NCBI RefSeq assembly: GCF_000420725.1
Contig: NZ_ATVM01000008.1
Coordinates: forward strand, 54,448-118,447
Source of the DNA: Marinococcus halotolerans DSM 16375
GTDB lineage: Bacteria; Bacillota; Bacilli; Bacillales; Marinococcaceae
Direction: 5' to 3'
DNA length: 64,000 nt
In this document: piece after piece, positions 26,473 through 36,117 of the stretch
Layout of the letters: every line of letters starts with the position of its first letter
How positions within the stretch are numbered: position 1 is the first letter of the stretch
Translations under genes and position numbers: made by a program
Notes under the pieces: model-generated
The model's input: the letters and a program-made list of their open reading frames with translations, nothing else
What the model was told of the DNA's origin: nothing
Database searches by the model: none

Positions 26473-27780
26473 CTACAGAAGAAACGCTGCGGCAAGTCCG
26501 CAGATAAACAGCGGAATGTTGAAGTGCAGGAACGTAGGAACACAGGTGTCCCATATATGATCATGGTGGCCATCGGCGTTGAGGCCGGCTGTTGGTCCAA
26601 GCGTGCTGTCGGAAGCCGGAGATCCTGCATCCCCAATCGCCCCCGCCGTGCCGATTAAAGCTGCAGTGGCAAGCGGAGAGAAGCCGAGCGAGGCGCTTAG
26701 TGGCACAAACAATGCCGCGAGGATTGGAATCGTCCCGAATGAAGAACCAATCCCCATTGTAATCAACAGCCCTGTCAAAAGCATCACGACTGCTCCGAGC
26801 AGCTGGCTGCCGCCAAGAACATCAGACGTTACTGCCACTAACTGTTCTACTGCTCCGGTGTCCTGCAGCACAGTCGCGTAGCCGGACGCAAGAAGCATTA
26901 CAAAGGCGATCATCCCCATCATGCGAACGCCGTCGTTCACCGTCTGATCTGCTTCTTTCACCGGAACAACCCGGAAAATAAACATAGCTGCAATACCGGT
27001 CAGTGCACCTATTACCAATGATTCTGTCCACACCTGTACTAACAGCGCAGACACAATCGCTATCAGTGTTAACAAATGCGACAGCTGAAATCTTTTCGTA
27101 TCCTTCAGGGAAGCTTCTGCTTCCGTAACATCTATGTTCCCCGTGTTTGTTTCTTTATCTTTGCGGTACGTAACGAATACAGCTATCAGCAGACCGATCA
27201 CCATGCCGCCGACCGGAATAATCATCGCCTGCCAAATCTGTCCGAAAGCAATGTTCATGCCGTTTTCGTTCATGCTTTCCTGAATAATATTCTGAAAGAT
27301 TAACCCATAGCCGACAGGCAGCAGTATATACGGCGCCTTTAAGCCGAAGGTCAAACTAACAGCAACTGCCCGGCGGTTAATTTTCATATGGTCAAACAAA
27401 TGCAGAAGCGGCGGTATAAGTATCGGAATAAAAGCAATATGTACCGGAATAAGATTCTGCGATAAACAGGCTACTCCTGCAATGGTCAAAAGCAAAGCCG
27501 CCCGTTTATTTTTTAACAGCTTTACCAGATTTGTCACTAAAAACCCTGTAATACCCGAATAGCCAATCATAACAGCAAAAACACCAAGCAGAATGTAGCT
27601 GAGGGCGGTATCAGCCCTCCCGCCCATACCGGATACGAGCATTTCAATGGAATCGGTAAAAGAAAGACCGGCCAGCAGCCCTGCCGTTACTGCTGCCCCC
27701 ATCAGTGCAAGAATGACATTCAGGCGAAAGAGGCTGAGCACAATTAACACCAGAACTGAAACTATAACTGCGTACTCCAC
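26473..27780 (-). CDS. Na+/H+ antiporter NhaC-superfamily permease (YuiF-like)
   Basis: A 435-residue integral membrane protein with about 11-12 membrane segments, of the NhaC/YuiF permease family. Marker blocks are SQNLIPVHIAFIPILIPPLL near residue 105 and GIGSSFGTIPILAALF followed by GTAGAIGDAGSPASDSTLGP near 375-405. Members are annotated as sodium/proton antiporters; YuiF itself is thought to move amino acids such as histidine. In a salt-tolerant host either role is credible. It is not in an operon. The very start, MEYAVIVS, reads directly into membrane segment 1. Confidence 0.85.
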   Translation of the reverse strand: MEYAVIVSVLVLIVLSLFRLNVILALMGAAVTAGLLAGLSFTDSIEMLVSGMGGRADTALSYILLGVFAVMIGYSGITGFLVTNLVKLLKNKRAALLLTIAGVACLSQNLIPVHIAFIPILIPPLLHLFDHMKINRRAVAVSLTFGLKAPYILLPVGYGLIFQNIIQESMNENGMNIAFGQIWQAMIIPVGGMVIGLLIAVFVTYRKDKETNTGNIDVTEAEASLKDTKRFQLSHLLTLIAIVSALLVQVWTESLVIGALTGIAAMFIFRVVPVKEADQTVNDGVRMMGMIAFVMLLASGYATVLQDTGAVEQLVAVTSDVLGGSQLLGAVVMLLTGLLITMGIGSSFGTIPILAALFVPLSASLGFSPLATAALIGTAGAIGDAGSPASDSTLGPTAGLNADGHHDHIWDTCVPTFLHFNIPLFICGLAAAFLL

Positions 27781-27905
27781 TTTGTTTCCCTCGTTTCTCT
27801 TCTTTTATCGTTTATGTACATATACAGGTTAAACGCACAAAGAAGATTTTAGCATAAATCCTTTAGTCTGCTCAAACTTTATCAGAGTAAACTATTTTGC
27901 GTTAT

Positions 27906-28358
27906 TTAAAATTCCCATTCGTAATGCGTCCAGGCGCTTTTAGCACCGCCGAGCGATTCGTAAAGCCTGCGTGCTTTTTTATTGGCCCGGTCTGTTTCAA
28001 GCACCATGCCGGCATAATCCTCCGACTGTACATAAGAAAGAACGAACTCAAGAAGCTCTTTTCCATAATGCTGACCCTGAAATTCTGGATAGATATACAG
28101 ATCATTTAAGATGGCTGTTTTTTTAACCTGTAAGGTGCTGAACGTCTGATACAGGGTAGCAAAACCGATTAAATCGCCGTAATGCTCCACAATAAACTGG
28201 ATGCCGATTTCCGGCTGGGCCAGAAGTTTCTTAATTAACGTTTTTAATTTGCCGAGGCCGGGATCCGGATGCTCGTAATGGTTCACAATATACGTCTGCA
28301 TGGCTTCTGCGAGACTGGGTATATCTTCTGCTTCTACTGTTCTTATTCTTATACTCAT
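27906..28358 (-). CDS. GNAT family N-acetyltransferase
   Basis: A 150-residue acetyl-CoA-dependent acetyltransferase. The beta-alpha-beta fold is seen with LIGFATLYQTFSTLQVKK and, in motif A, YIYPEFQGQHYGKELLEF (QGQHYG binds the pyrophosphate of acetyl-CoA), then ETDRANKKARRLYESLG. The substrate is unknown; aminoglycoside-like and diamine acetyltransferases share this pattern. ATG 28358 follows AGGAGGACG, which rules out the 11-residue longer form. Confidence 0.88.
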   Translation of the reverse strand: MSIRIRTVEAEDIPSLAEAMQTYIVNHYEHPDPGLGKLKTLIKKLLAQPEIGIQFIVEHYGDLIGFATLYQTFSTLQVKKTAILNDLYIYPEFQGQHYGKELLEFVLSYVQSEDYAGMVLETDRANKKARRLYESLGGAKSAWTHYEWEF

Positions 28359-28495
28359 GACGTCCTCCTGCCTAGTTCTATTACCTTGCATATAATTGTT
28401 TTACCGCACTATATTTCATCTTATGGGACATACAAACAGGATACAACCCTGAAAGCAAAAGCGCTGAGGAAAAAATCTCCCTTTTAAATTCATAG

Positions 28496-28535
28496 AAAAA
28501 CGGGAGCCGCTTACGCGTGCCCCCGTTTTTATCAG
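28496..28535 (-). terminator. Terminator after cysI
   Basis: AAAAACGGG and CCCGTTTTT bracket a GC-rich region; on the minus strand the stem is followed by TTTTTCT. It ends cysJI. Confidence 0.75.
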
Positions 28536-30250
28536 TCATGAAAATTTGTGCCGTCTGTAGTCGCTTTAACATAGTCTGCACGGATGACAAAGTCCCCGAA
28601 ATGCTCTCCCTCGTAACGCTCCTTCGCAAAGCGGCCAATCATCGGTTTGAGTTCACTTAAAATCTCCTCTTCCCCGATATTTTCCCGGTACAGCTTGCTC
28701 AGGCGGTCGCCGGTAAAGCTTGCGCCTAAATACATATTATATTTTCCCGGTGCTTTTCCGATAAAGCCGATCTCCCCGAGCGCTGAACGGGCACAGCCAT
28801 TTGGACATCCTGTCATGCGGATAATAATGTCTTCATCCCGCAGACCCTGCTCCTCAAGCATCACCTCGAGTTTATCGACCAGCGACGGAAGATAACGCTC
28901 TGCCTCCGCCATGGCAAGGCCACAGGTCGGAAAGGAAACACAGGCCATGGAATTGCGGCGGAGAGCGGAATAGTGCTTTCCGTCTGTCAGACCGTAATCC
29001 TCAATCAGTTTGCTGATCTGCTGTTTTTTATCGTCTGTTATATCGGATATGACAACGTTTTGATTCGGCGTCATTCGAAAGTCGCCGGTGTGGTTTTTGG
29101 CTATTTCCCGAAGACCGGTCATCAATTGATAGTTTTCTTCATCTTTGATCCGTCCATTTTCAATAAAGAGGGTGAAATGCCACTTACCGTCGTTGCCTTT
29201 GATCCATCCGTACTCGTCCCCGTTGCTTTCAAATTCATAGGAACGGGCAGCCTCTAATTCATAGCCAAGCCGTTCATTCAATTCGCTTTTCAGCCATTCG
29301 ACCCCATAACGGTCAATCGTATATTTGAAACGGGCGTTTTTCCGGTTGGAACGATTGCCATAATCGCGCTGAATCGTCAGCAGCTTCTCTGAAGCATTCA
29401 CCACTTCTTCCTTCGGCACGTAGCCGATCACGCGTCCAAGCTGCGGATACGTATCCGGCTCGCCGTGCGTCATTCCCATGCCGCCACCGACTGATACGTT
29501 AAATCCCTGCAGCTCCCCGTCTTCTACAATAGCAATATAGCCGATGTCCTGGGAGAAAACGTCAATGTCGTTGGACGGCGGGACCGCCACGCCGATCTTG
29601 AATTTTCTTGGGAGGTACGTTTCGCCGTAAATAGGTTCAACTACTTCCTTGCTATCTGCTACTTTTTCTTCATCAAGCCATATTTCATGGTAAGCCGTCG
29701 TGCGGGGCAGCAGATGGTCGCTAATCTGTTTGGAATACTCATAAACTTCTCCGTGCACATCGGATTGATTCGGATTCACATTGCACATAACGTTTCTGTT
29801 AACGTCCCCGCAGGCCGCCACAGAATCTATCATAGCTGCATGGATTTCCTGCAGATTTTTTTTCATATTCCATTTCAGAACTCCATGCATTTGAAAGGTC
29901 TGGCGCGTAGTCAGCCGGAGAGTGCCGTTGCCGTATTTATGTGACACTTCATCCATCGTGAGCCACTGTTCTGGGGTTATGACGCCTGCCGGCAGACGGA
30001 CACGGAGCATAAACTGATAAGCCGGTTCAAGCTTTTGCTGGCGTCGTTCGTTGCGCAGGTCCCGGTCGTCCTGCATGTAGCTGCCATGAAATTTCATGAG
30101 CTTCGCGTCTGTTTCAGGGATGCTTGCAGTGATGGGGTTAGCCATCGTTTCTACAAGCGTGCCGCGCAAAAAATTACTGCCCTTTTTCAATTGCTCCATC
30201 CCGTCCAAGGGAGTGTCTTGAATGTGTTTTAAACTACTGTATTCTGCCAT
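28532..30250 (-). CDS. cysI: Assimilatory sulfite reductase hemoprotein, beta subunit
   Basis: CysI reduces sulfite to sulfide at a siroheme coupled to a 4Fe-4S cluster, using electrons from CysJ. The 572-residue protein shows two ferredoxin-like repeats and the cluster cysteines in [11 protein letters not shown] (near 435) and [10 protein letters not shown] (near 478). [12 protein letters not shown] near 113 is a siroheme-contact block. It starts 27 bases after cysJ with a GGGGAGGA site, forming a two-gene operon. No sulfate-activating genes are nearby. Confidence 0.96.
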   Translation of the reverse strand: MAEYSSLKHIQDTPLDGMEQLKKGSNFLRGTLVETMANPITASIPETDAKLMKFHGSYMQDDRDLRNERRQQKLEPAYQFMLRVRLPAGVITPEQWLTMDEVSHKYGNGTLRLTTRQTFQMHGVLKWNMKKNLQEIHAAMIDSVAACGDVNRNVMCNVNPNQSDVHGEVYEYSKQISDHLLPRTTAYHEIWLDEEKVADSKEVVEPIYGETYLPRKFKIGVAVPPSNDIDVFSQDIGYIAIVEDGELQGFNVSVGGGMGMTHGEPDTYPQLGRVIGYVPKEEVVNASEKLLTIQRDYGNRSNRKNARFKYTIDRYGVEWLKSELNERLGYELEAARSYEFESNGDEYGWIKGNDGKWHFTLFIENGRIKDEENYQLMTGLREIAKNHTGDFRMTPNQNVVISDITDDKKQQISKLIEDYGLTDGKHYSALRRNSMACVSFPTCGLAMAEAERYLPSLVDKLEVMLEEQGLRDEDIIIRMTGCPNGCARSALGEIGFIGKAPGKYNMYLGASFTGDRLSKLYRENIGEEEILSELKPMIGRFAKERYEGEHFGDFVIRADYVKATTDGTNFHD

Positions 30251-30277
30251 ATGCGTTTGGTTCCTCCCCGGTAGTTA

Positions 30278-32131
30278 TTAATATACGTCACGCTGATAGC
30301 GTTTTTGCTGCTGCAGATCGAGCATGTATGCTTCAGCTGCTTCATGTGTCATATTTCCTTCTTGTTCAAGCACTGTCACCAGGGCTTCATGCACGTCATG
30401 GGCCATCCGCTTTTCATCTCCACAGATGTATAAAAACGCCCCGTCCTGCAGCCACTGATAAACTTCTCCACTATTTTCAAGAATCCGGTGCTGGACGTAT
30501 ACCTTTTCTTCGTTATCCCGTGAAAAGGCTACATCCATTTTTGATAACGAGCCTTCTTCAAGCCATTGCTGCCATTCTGTCTGGTACAGAAAGTCTGTCC
30601 GGAAATGCTGGTCCCCGAAGAAGAGCCATGATTTGCCGTCCGCTTCCACTTCCTCGCGTTCTTCGACAAATGAGCGGAACGGGGCAATTCCAGTTCCCGG
30701 TCCTACCATAATAACAGGGGCAGACGGGTTATCCGGAAGTTTGAAATTTGGGTTGTGCTGAATATAAATAGGCAGCGTATCTCCCGGGTCCGTGCGTTCT
30801 GCGCACTGTCCGGAGCAGACACCTGTCCGTGGTCTGCCATGAGCATCATAGCGAACGGCCCCTACTGTTAAATGCACTTCATCAGGATTGGCGGATGGAC
30901 TGCTTGCTATCGAGTACAGGCGCGGCGGTATTTTCCGTAAATTACCCACTACATCTGCTGCTCCACCCTGCCATGGTCCGTAATCCTTCAACAGATCCAA
31001 AAGGTCACGTCCTTCGAGGTACGAGCGCAAATCGTCCGCCTGTTCTGTTTCCAGCAGCTCTGAGAGTTTTTCGTTATTTGTCAGCTTACTCATTTTTTCA
31101 AGCAGCGGTTTAGTTAAAACCGTGATTTCAAAATGAGAGAGGAGTGCTTCACGAAGCGAGCGAATATCGCCCTGCTTATTCAATACTACTGTTTCTTCCG
31201 GATTCCAGTCCATTTCGCGAATCAGCTGGTCAACCAGAAGTGGATCATTTTCCGGAAACATCCCGAGGCTGTCCCCGGGTTCAAAGGTCAGGCCTGATCC
31301 TTCAAGCGAAAGCTCTATATGACGGGTTTCTTTTGCCGATCCCCGTCCGTTTAAATTAATGTTATCCAATATTTCCGCCCGGAACGGGTTAGTTCTTGAG
31401 TACGCCGGCTGTTCCGTGGCAGGAGCAGCCGAAGCAGCCGCTCCGGCAGGGGCTGCTGCCGCCTGCGCCGGTTCTTCCTGAAGCTCATTCAGGCTCGAAA
31501 GGACGCCCTGGATCCATTCTTCGGCATCGTCGTCAAAATCAACATCGCAGTCTACTCTTGGATATAGACGGGTGCCTCCAAGATCTTCAAGCCGCTGATC
31601 AAAATCTTTACCTGTCTGGCAGAAATGTTCATAGGAGGTGTCTCCAAGCGCGAGTACGGAAAAGCGTGCATCTTCGAGTTTCGGAGCTTTACGCCCATTC
31701 AGAAACTCATGAAAAGAAATAGCGTTGTCCGGAGGATCGCCTTCTCCGTGTGTACTCACGATAACTAATAGGTTTTCCACCTTTTTCATGTTTTTCGTCT
31801 TGAAATCATCCATCGAGCTTACAGTTACATTGTAGCCCTGATCTTTCAGCCTTCTTGAGCTGTCTTCTGCAATCATTTGACCATTACCGGTCTGGGAGCC
31901 AAATAAAATGGTTACTTCCTTGGAAGCCGCCTCTGCCTGGGACGTCTGGGGAGCAGCCGCTTCCTGGACAGCCGGCCCTTCAGCTGCTGCCGGTGCAGCG
32001 CCTGAAGTCGCCTGGGAAGCCAAATACCCGCTTAACCAAATTTTCTGATTTTCTGTTAATGTCGGCAGGAGCTGATTCAGTAAATCTACCTGCTCCTGGC
32101 TAAAAGGACTATTAGTAACCTGCAATTGCAC
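30278..32131 (-). CDS. cysJ: Sulfite reductase [NADPH] flavoprotein, alpha subunit
   Basis: CysJ carries electrons from NADPH via FAD and FMN to CysI. The 617 residues comprise an FMN flavodoxin domain (about 70-210; ILFGSQTGNGQMIAED), an Ala/Pro-rich linker (about 220-245), and an FAD/NADPH reductase part with RLYSIASSP and GPGTGIAPFRSF, ending in the aromatic YQRDVY. I start at GTG 32131 (MQLQVTNSPF.., matching the family) after GAGGTGG; a GTG three codons upstream lies inside that site. No S-box or T-box is visible in the leader. Confidence 0.95.
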   Translation of the reverse strand: MQLQVTNSPFSQEQVDLLNQLLPTLTENQKIWLSGYLASQATSGAAPAAAEGPAVQEAAAPQTSQAEAASKEVTILFGSQTGNGQMIAEDSSRRLKDQGYNVTVSSMDDFKTKNMKKVENLLVIVSTHGEGDPPDNAISFHEFLNGRKAPKLEDARFSVLALGDTSYEHFCQTGKDFDQRLEDLGGTRLYPRVDCDVDFDDDAEEWIQGVLSSLNELQEEPAQAAAAPAGAAASAAPATEQPAYSRTNPFRAEILDNINLNGRGSAKETRHIELSLEGSGLTFEPGDSLGMFPENDPLLVDQLIREMDWNPEETVVLNKQGDIRSLREALLSHFEITVLTKPLLEKMSKLTNNEKLSELLETEQADDLRSYLEGRDLLDLLKDYGPWQGGAADVVGNLRKIPPRLYSIASSPSANPDEVHLTVGAVRYDAHGRPRTGVCSGQCAERTDPGDTLPIYIQHNPNFKLPDNPSAPVIMVGPGTGIAPFRSFVEEREEVEADGKSWLFFGDQHFRTDFLYQTEWQQWLEEGSLSKMDVAFSRDNEEKVYVQHRILENSGEVYQWLQDGAFLYICGDEKRMAHDVHEALVTVLEQEGNMTHEAAEAYMLDLQQQKRYQRDVY

Positions 32132-32438
32132 TCTCTCCACCTCACAAATAAATTTAACTGCAATCTTATCGCTTTAAGGACAAAATAATTTTCTCTTTAG
32201 CTTTATTTTATCCATGTGTATAAACTGGTCATTTTATTATGGTCAATTTTATCCGTATAATTCTTATGTGTCAAGTTGGTTTTAAACTCCTGACGGAATA
32301 TTGGGCAGTCTTTTATATTTTATCATACCGCTGCTTCTGTTACGCTTTCTTCAAAAAATTAATATATTGAAAAAAATGGTAGATTATTTCCTTGATTTAC
32401 CATATAATAAAATTACTTTTCAGAAAGAAGGTGAGGCC
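32132..32438. other. Divergent promoter region between cysJ and comGA
   Basis: No gene. A TATAAT at 32403-32408 with a poor TAGATT 17 bases upstream could be the comGA promoter; a weak -35 is expected for a ComK-activated gene. I looked for paired AAAA-N5-TTTT ComK boxes and found only AAAA-N5-TTTC near 32408-32421. The rest is AT-rich and must hold the cysJ promoter. Confidence 0.4.
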
Positions 32439-33443
32439 TTGACCAACATCGAATCATTTACACGGCAGTTGATCCATCAGGCAGCGGCCGCCGGCGCATC
32501 GGATATTCATCTGCTGCCGTCTTATTCAGAAGCTTCTCTCTATTTTCGTATCCATGGACGCCTCGAGCATTTAGATACGTATTCTGCGGCTTTCGCCCAC
32601 CGGCTTATTACGCACTTAAAGTTTAGAGCCGGAATGGATATCGGCGAACGAAGGCGTCCGCAGGATGGCTCGCTTACGTACCGCTCGCTTCATCCCCCCG
32701 TACATCTCCGTTTTTCCACCATGCCTTCAGAACGTATGGAAAGCTTCTCTATCCGGCTGCTTCCGCAGACCTTTAAGTTTACTCTCCCGCAGTTGTTTTT
32801 AACTTCCACCACTACCCGCTCATTCGAAGACGCTCTTGCCTCCCGCAAAGGACTGGTTCTATTGACCGGAGCCACCGGGTCCGGAAAATCCACTACCCTT
32901 TACGCCATGCTCGAGCATCTGCTTGCCTCAGGACCGCAGCGTATTATTACAATCGAAGACCCTGTAGAGCTCCGGGTGCCCGGCTGTATCCAAACGGAAG
33001 TCAACGAAAAAGCGGGGCTCACCTATGCATCTCTTCTGAAGGCATCCATGCGGCATGACCCCGATGTGATCATGATCGGAGAGATACGTGACGCTGAAAC
33101 AGCGCAGCTGGCTCTGCGTGCTGCACTCACCGGCCATCTTGTGCTCACTACACTGCATGCCGGCAGTACGTTCGGGGTCCTCCGCAGACTGCTGGACCTT
33201 GGCCTTTCAACAACGGACCTCCTTGAAACCACCACCTTCATTGCCCATCAGCGGCTTATTTCCACCTCTTCTCTTTCCACCCACGGGCGCCTCGCGCTAT
33301 TTGATTTTTCTACCCGAAAGGATATCCATTCCATGCTTGATTCCAATAAACCACTTGATTCACCCCGAATAAATGAGCAGCTGAGACGGGGCTATGCGCT
33401 CGGCTTATTCGGCAAGGAAGCCTTTGCTGAGGCCAGAGCATGA
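32439..33443 (+). CDS. comGA: Competence traffic ATPase ComGA
   Basis: A type II/IV secretion ATPase that powers assembly of the competence pseudopilus on the cytoplasmic side. The 334 residues contain ASDIHLLP near 23, Walker A GATGSGKST (about 147), the Asp box, and the Walker B-like MIGEIRDAETAQLA followed by the His box TTLHAG. The TTG start at 32439 has GAAGGTGAGG; the frame is open 46 codons upstream but that stretch is AT-rich promoter. First gene of comGA-GG; the stop overlaps comGB. Confidence 0.95.
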   Translation: MTNIESFTRQLIHQAAAAGASDIHLLPSYSEASLYFRIHGRLEHLDTYSAAFAHRLITHLKFRAGMDIGERRRPQDGSLTYRSLHPPVHLRFSTMPSERMESFSIRLLPQTFKFTLPQLFLTSTTTRSFEDALASRKGLVLLTGATGSGKSTTLYAMLEHLLASGPQRIITIEDPVELRVPGCIQTEVNEKAGLTYASLLKASMRHDPDVIMIGEIRDAETAQLALRAALTGHLVLTTLHAGSTFGVLRRLLDLGLSTTDLLETTTFIAHQRLISTSSLSTHGRLALFDFSTRKDIHSMLDSNKPLDSPRINEQLRRGYALGLFGKEAFAEARA

Positions 33444-34480
33444 GCAAGCCAATAAAAAAAGCCTGGAAGCCGGAGGCAAAAGCATTATTTCTTCAACAGC
33501 TTGGCGAGCTGCTCAGCAGCGGGTATCATCTGGATCAATCCATACAGATGCTTTCCTGGGAACAGCCAGCTTCTGTTACTGCTTCTCTGCGCAGCATACG
33601 AAGGCACCTTCGCAGCGGCCGGGAGCTCCATGAACTGTTGCTTGAACACCATTTCCCATCTGATATTGCTGCTTTTGTTTATTTCGCGGAGCAGTCCGGC
33701 CGACTTTCTGAAGGATTAACTGCAGCGGGTGATCATTACATGAGCCGCCTGGAGGCCTGGAGCAGCTTCCGTAAAGTTCTGTATTACCCTTTATTTCTTC
33801 TATGGCTGCTGATTATTCTCGCTTATGTATTTGTCCGCTACCTTTTTCCACAGTTTCTCGAGCTGTTTGAACAGCTGAGCATGGAGCTTCCTTTTTACAC
33901 CCGAATGGTGATGAACATGATTTCTGCAGCTCCTTTCTTCTTTGCCCTTGTTTTTGTTCTGCTGACTGGCCTCGGGGCATTTTATGCTTTCGCTGTCCGT
34001 CCGAAGCCTGCTTCAACGCGAGCTTATTTTTGGACCAGACTGCCGTTTCTCCGATCTTTTATTACTATGAGGACTACGGCCTCTTTCGCTGAACAGTTCG
34101 GCTACCTGCTATTAAATGGTTTATCTCTCTCTGAAAGCTGTCTGGTGTTAAAAAACCAAAAGCATTCCCCATTAATTCAGGAAGAAGGAGAGCGCCTTGA
34201 ACAAACGCTCGCTGCCGGCACGCCTCTGCCCGAAACGTTCCGACGGCCCTGGTATCTTGAAAGCCTCGGCCAGGCGGTGCAGTACGGCCAGTCTATCGGC
34301 GCACTCGGCCAGGTGCTTGTGCAATACAGCAGCCAGACACAGCATAAACTCGAAACAGACATCCAACGGATGACCATGACTGCCCAGCCCATTCTCTTCT
34401 TCTCGGTCGGCATTCTGATTTTAAGTCTTTTCGCTGCCGTATTTTTACCTATGTATCACATGATTACTTCCATACAGTAA
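33440..34480 (+). CDS. comGB: Competence pseudopilus membrane protein ComGB
   Basis: The polytopic inner-membrane platform of the competence pseudopilus (GspF/PilC family), partner of ComGA. 346 residues with two T2SSF domains and three membrane segments (about 115-135, 160-185 and 318-342). It overlaps comGA by 4 bases (ATGA), implying coupled translation. The blocks AYFAEQSG-like VYFAEQSGRLSEGL and SFAEQFGYLLLNGLSLSES are typical. Confidence 0.93.
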   Translation: MSKPIKKAWKPEAKALFLQQLGELLSSGYHLDQSIQMLSWEQPASVTASLRSIRRHLRSGRELHELLLEHHFPSDIAAFVYFAEQSGRLSEGLTAAGDHYMSRLEAWSSFRKVLYYPLFLLWLLIILAYVFVRYLFPQFLELFEQLSMELPFYTRMVMNMISAAPFFFALVFVLLTGLGAFYAFAVRPKPASTRAYFWTRLPFLRSFITMRTTASFAEQFGYLLLNGLSLSESCLVLKNQKHSPLIQEEGERLEQTLAAGTPLPETFRRPWYLESLGQAVQYGQSIGALGQVLVQYSSQTQHKLETDIQRMTMTAQPILFFSVGILILSLFAAVFLPMYHMITSIQ

Positions 34481-34495
34481 AAGGAGTGTCCACCC

Positions 34496-34648
34496 ATGCA
34501 AATTCCTCACGATTATTTTTCTGAACGACTCTCGTTACTTGAAAAACGCTTGACGGACCTTGAAATGCATAAAGAAGAAGACATTGCTTCTTTATTACAG
34601 TTGCTTCGCCAATCCCGCCCTTCCAGAAAGGAAAAAACATATGCTTAA
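34496..34648 (+). CDS. Small ORF between comGB and comGC
   Basis: A 50-residue ORF, MQIPHDYFSERL.. to ..SRKEKTYA, with a strong AAAGGAGTG site 8 bases before ATG. It lies 15 bases after comGB and overlaps the comGC start by 8 bases, so it fits the tight spacing of the operon. It is hydrophilic and predicted mostly helical (a leucine heptad pattern at about residues 11-40), with no signal or membrane segment. I know of no such gene in the B. subtilis comG operon. It may be a real small protein, or a leader whose translation drives comGC. Confidence 0.6.
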   Translation: MQIPHDYFSERLSLLEKRLTDLEMHKEEDIASLLQLLRQSRPSRKEKTYA

Positions 34649-34940
34649 AAACAACAAAGGTTTTACTATGGTGGAAATGCTGATTGTACTTCTCATTATT
34701 ACTGTGCTTCTTTTAATTGCTATCCCAAACATCGGTACAAACAACCAGGTTGCCCAGTCCAAAGGGTGCGACGCCACCATCCAGCTTTTAGAAACCCAGG
34801 CTGCTGCCTATGAGGTTGAATACGGCAGCGAACCGTCTTCCCTTCAGGATCTTGTCGAAGCTGACTATGTAGAAACGATCACCTGCCCGGACAACACTCC
34901 ACTTGTATATAATAACGGGGCCGTAAGTAAAGGATCCTGA
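34641..34940 (+). CDS. comGC: Major competence pseudopilin ComGC
   Basis: The main subunit of the competence pseudopilus. The 99-residue prepilin has a short basic leader and the ComC peptidase site in NNKG-FTMVEML (cleavage after Gly, Glu at +5), then a hydrophobic helix. Two cysteines (KGCDAT and ITCPDN) could form the stabilising disulfide. ATG 34641 follows AGAAAGGAAAA inside the end of the small ORF; its TGA overlaps the ATG of comGD. Confidence 0.93.
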   Translation: MLKNNKGFTMVEMLIVLLIITVLLLIAIPNIGTNNQVAQSKGCDATIQLLETQAAAYEVEYGSEPSSLQDLVEADYVETITCPDNTPLVYNNGAVSKGS

Positions 34941-35392
34941 TGCTTCTCTTCAATTCAAAGGGTTATACCTTTCCGGAAGCTATCGTAGTTCTGCTTGTTT
35001 TCAGCGTACTTGCCGCTGTACCATTTATTCATTTCTCTTCGGCCTATCAGAGCACACGTGAAGATCATTTCGTCCGGCAGTTGGAGGCTGATCTCGTTTA
35101 CAGTCAGCACTATGCTTATACTCACCATACCCCCGCCCGTCTCAACTGGCACGCAGAGGAGAATTACTATGCCCTCGTAAGCAACGACCGCAGTGAACCT
35201 TTAATCGAGCGCACCATCCCCGAAGGTTTTTTCGCTCCCACTGCTTCTAAGCTCCAGTTTTATGAATTGTCATATACGGAGAAAGGAAACATTAAAAAAG
35301 CAGGCACAGCAACCCTTCACGGTCCGTCCCGGTCGTACCGGTTTATATTTCAAATTGGAAGGGGGCGGCTCCGCGTTGAGACATCTTCGTAA
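34940..35392 (+). CDS. comGD: Minor competence pseudopilin ComGD
   Basis: A 150-residue type II pseudopilin. The prepilin motif SKG-YTFPEAIVVLL has the needed Glu at +5. A globular beta-rich domain follows (FVRQLEADLVYSQHYAYTH..). It overlaps comGC by one base and comGE by 17 bases. Minor pseudopilins of this operon are poorly conserved, so assignment rests on motif and order. Confidence 0.85.
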   Translation: MLLFNSKGYTFPEAIVVLLVFSVLAAVPFIHFSSAYQSTREDHFVRQLEADLVYSQHYAYTHHTPARLNWHAEENYYALVSNDRSEPLIERTIPEGFFAPTASKLQFYELSYTEKGNIKKAGTATLHGPSRSYRFIFQIGRGRLRVETSS

Positions 35393-35702
35393 TGGATTCA
35401 CGCTGATTGAAGCCGTCAGTGCCCTTTCCCTTCTGTTCGCTGTTACTCTATTTATGCTCCCCCTTCTTCATCAGAATTATCAGACCTGGAGCAGCCAGCA
35501 GTTGTATTACGAGCAGCTGTATGTGATGGAAAAGGAAGCAGGGCGCATTCACCAGTCTGCCTCTGCCGCAGTCACTGCTTCCACCTATTTGAAAGGAAGG
35601 ATTCATGTTCACATTAAAGAGCACGAAGAAGGCTATAAAGTGTGTACTTCGATCGAGGGAAGCCGTAACGAACAGTGTGTGTATGTCCTTGCGAAACAGT
35701 AA
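35376..35702 (+). CDS. comGE: Minor competence pseudopilin ComGE
   Basis: A 108-residue pseudopilin starting at TTG 35376, 8 bases after GGAAGGGGGC and inside comGD. The class III signal is RNG-FTLIEAVSALSL with Glu at +5. The long in-frame upstream extension overlaps comGD and has no homology. Two cysteines near the C-terminus (KVCTSI and EQCVYV) may pair. Position fourth among the pilin genes supports ComGE. Confidence 0.8.
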   Translation: MRHLRNGFTLIEAVSALSLLFAVTLFMLPLLHQNYQTWSSQQLYYEQLYVMEKEAGRIHQSASAAVTASTYLKGRIHVHIKEHEEGYKVCTSIEGSRNEQCVYVLAKQ

Positions 35703-36117
35703 AGGGGTCACGCTTCCTGAAATGATTATTACTCTGCTGCTGTTCAGCCTGTGGGCACTGGCCGCTGCTAAATTCAGCAGCCTGCTTTTAACTGAAGTTC
35801 CGTCTCCCGATACTGAAGCACGCTTATTTGTTCAGCAGATGGAGGAAGACATGCAGACTGCTCAATCGTTAACATATAAGAAGCAACGGTTTTATATTAA
35901 ATCCACACAGCATACGTACGAATATTTTATCTCTAACGGGCGGGTCGTCCGCCGGGTGGATAATGAAGGATTTGAAATCATGCTCCAGGGAGCTTCTGCT
36001 TTTTTTGTGAAGACAGGAGAATACGGGGCGGATGTGGAGGTGATTTTAAATGATGGGCAGTATATTCAATCGTTTCTTTCCTATCATGCAGCGACGAAAA
36101 AGCTCTTCCCATCGTGA
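35683..36117 (+). CDS. comGF: Minor competence pseudopilin ComGF
   Basis: A 144-residue protein with the prepilin motif SKG-VTLPEMIITLLLFSLW and a ComGF-like domain (FVQQMEEDMQTAQSLTY.., ISNGRVVRRVDNEG). ATG 35683 has no obvious ribosome site, but lies within comGE and is probably reached by translational coupling. Its end overlaps comGG. Confidence 0.82.
   Translation: MSLRNSKGVTLPEMIITLLLFSLWALAAAKFSSLLLTEVPSPDTEARLFVQQMEEDMQTAQSLTYKKQRFYIKSTQHTYEYFISNGRVVRRVDNEGFEIMLQGASAFFVKTGEYGADVEVILNDGQYIQSFLSYHAATKKLFPS

Noticed and set aside
32132..32438. ComK boxes or a SAM riboswitch between cysJ and comGA
   Set aside because: Only one imperfect AAAA-N5-TTTC half site is present and no S-box core motif is seen, so neither is claimed.
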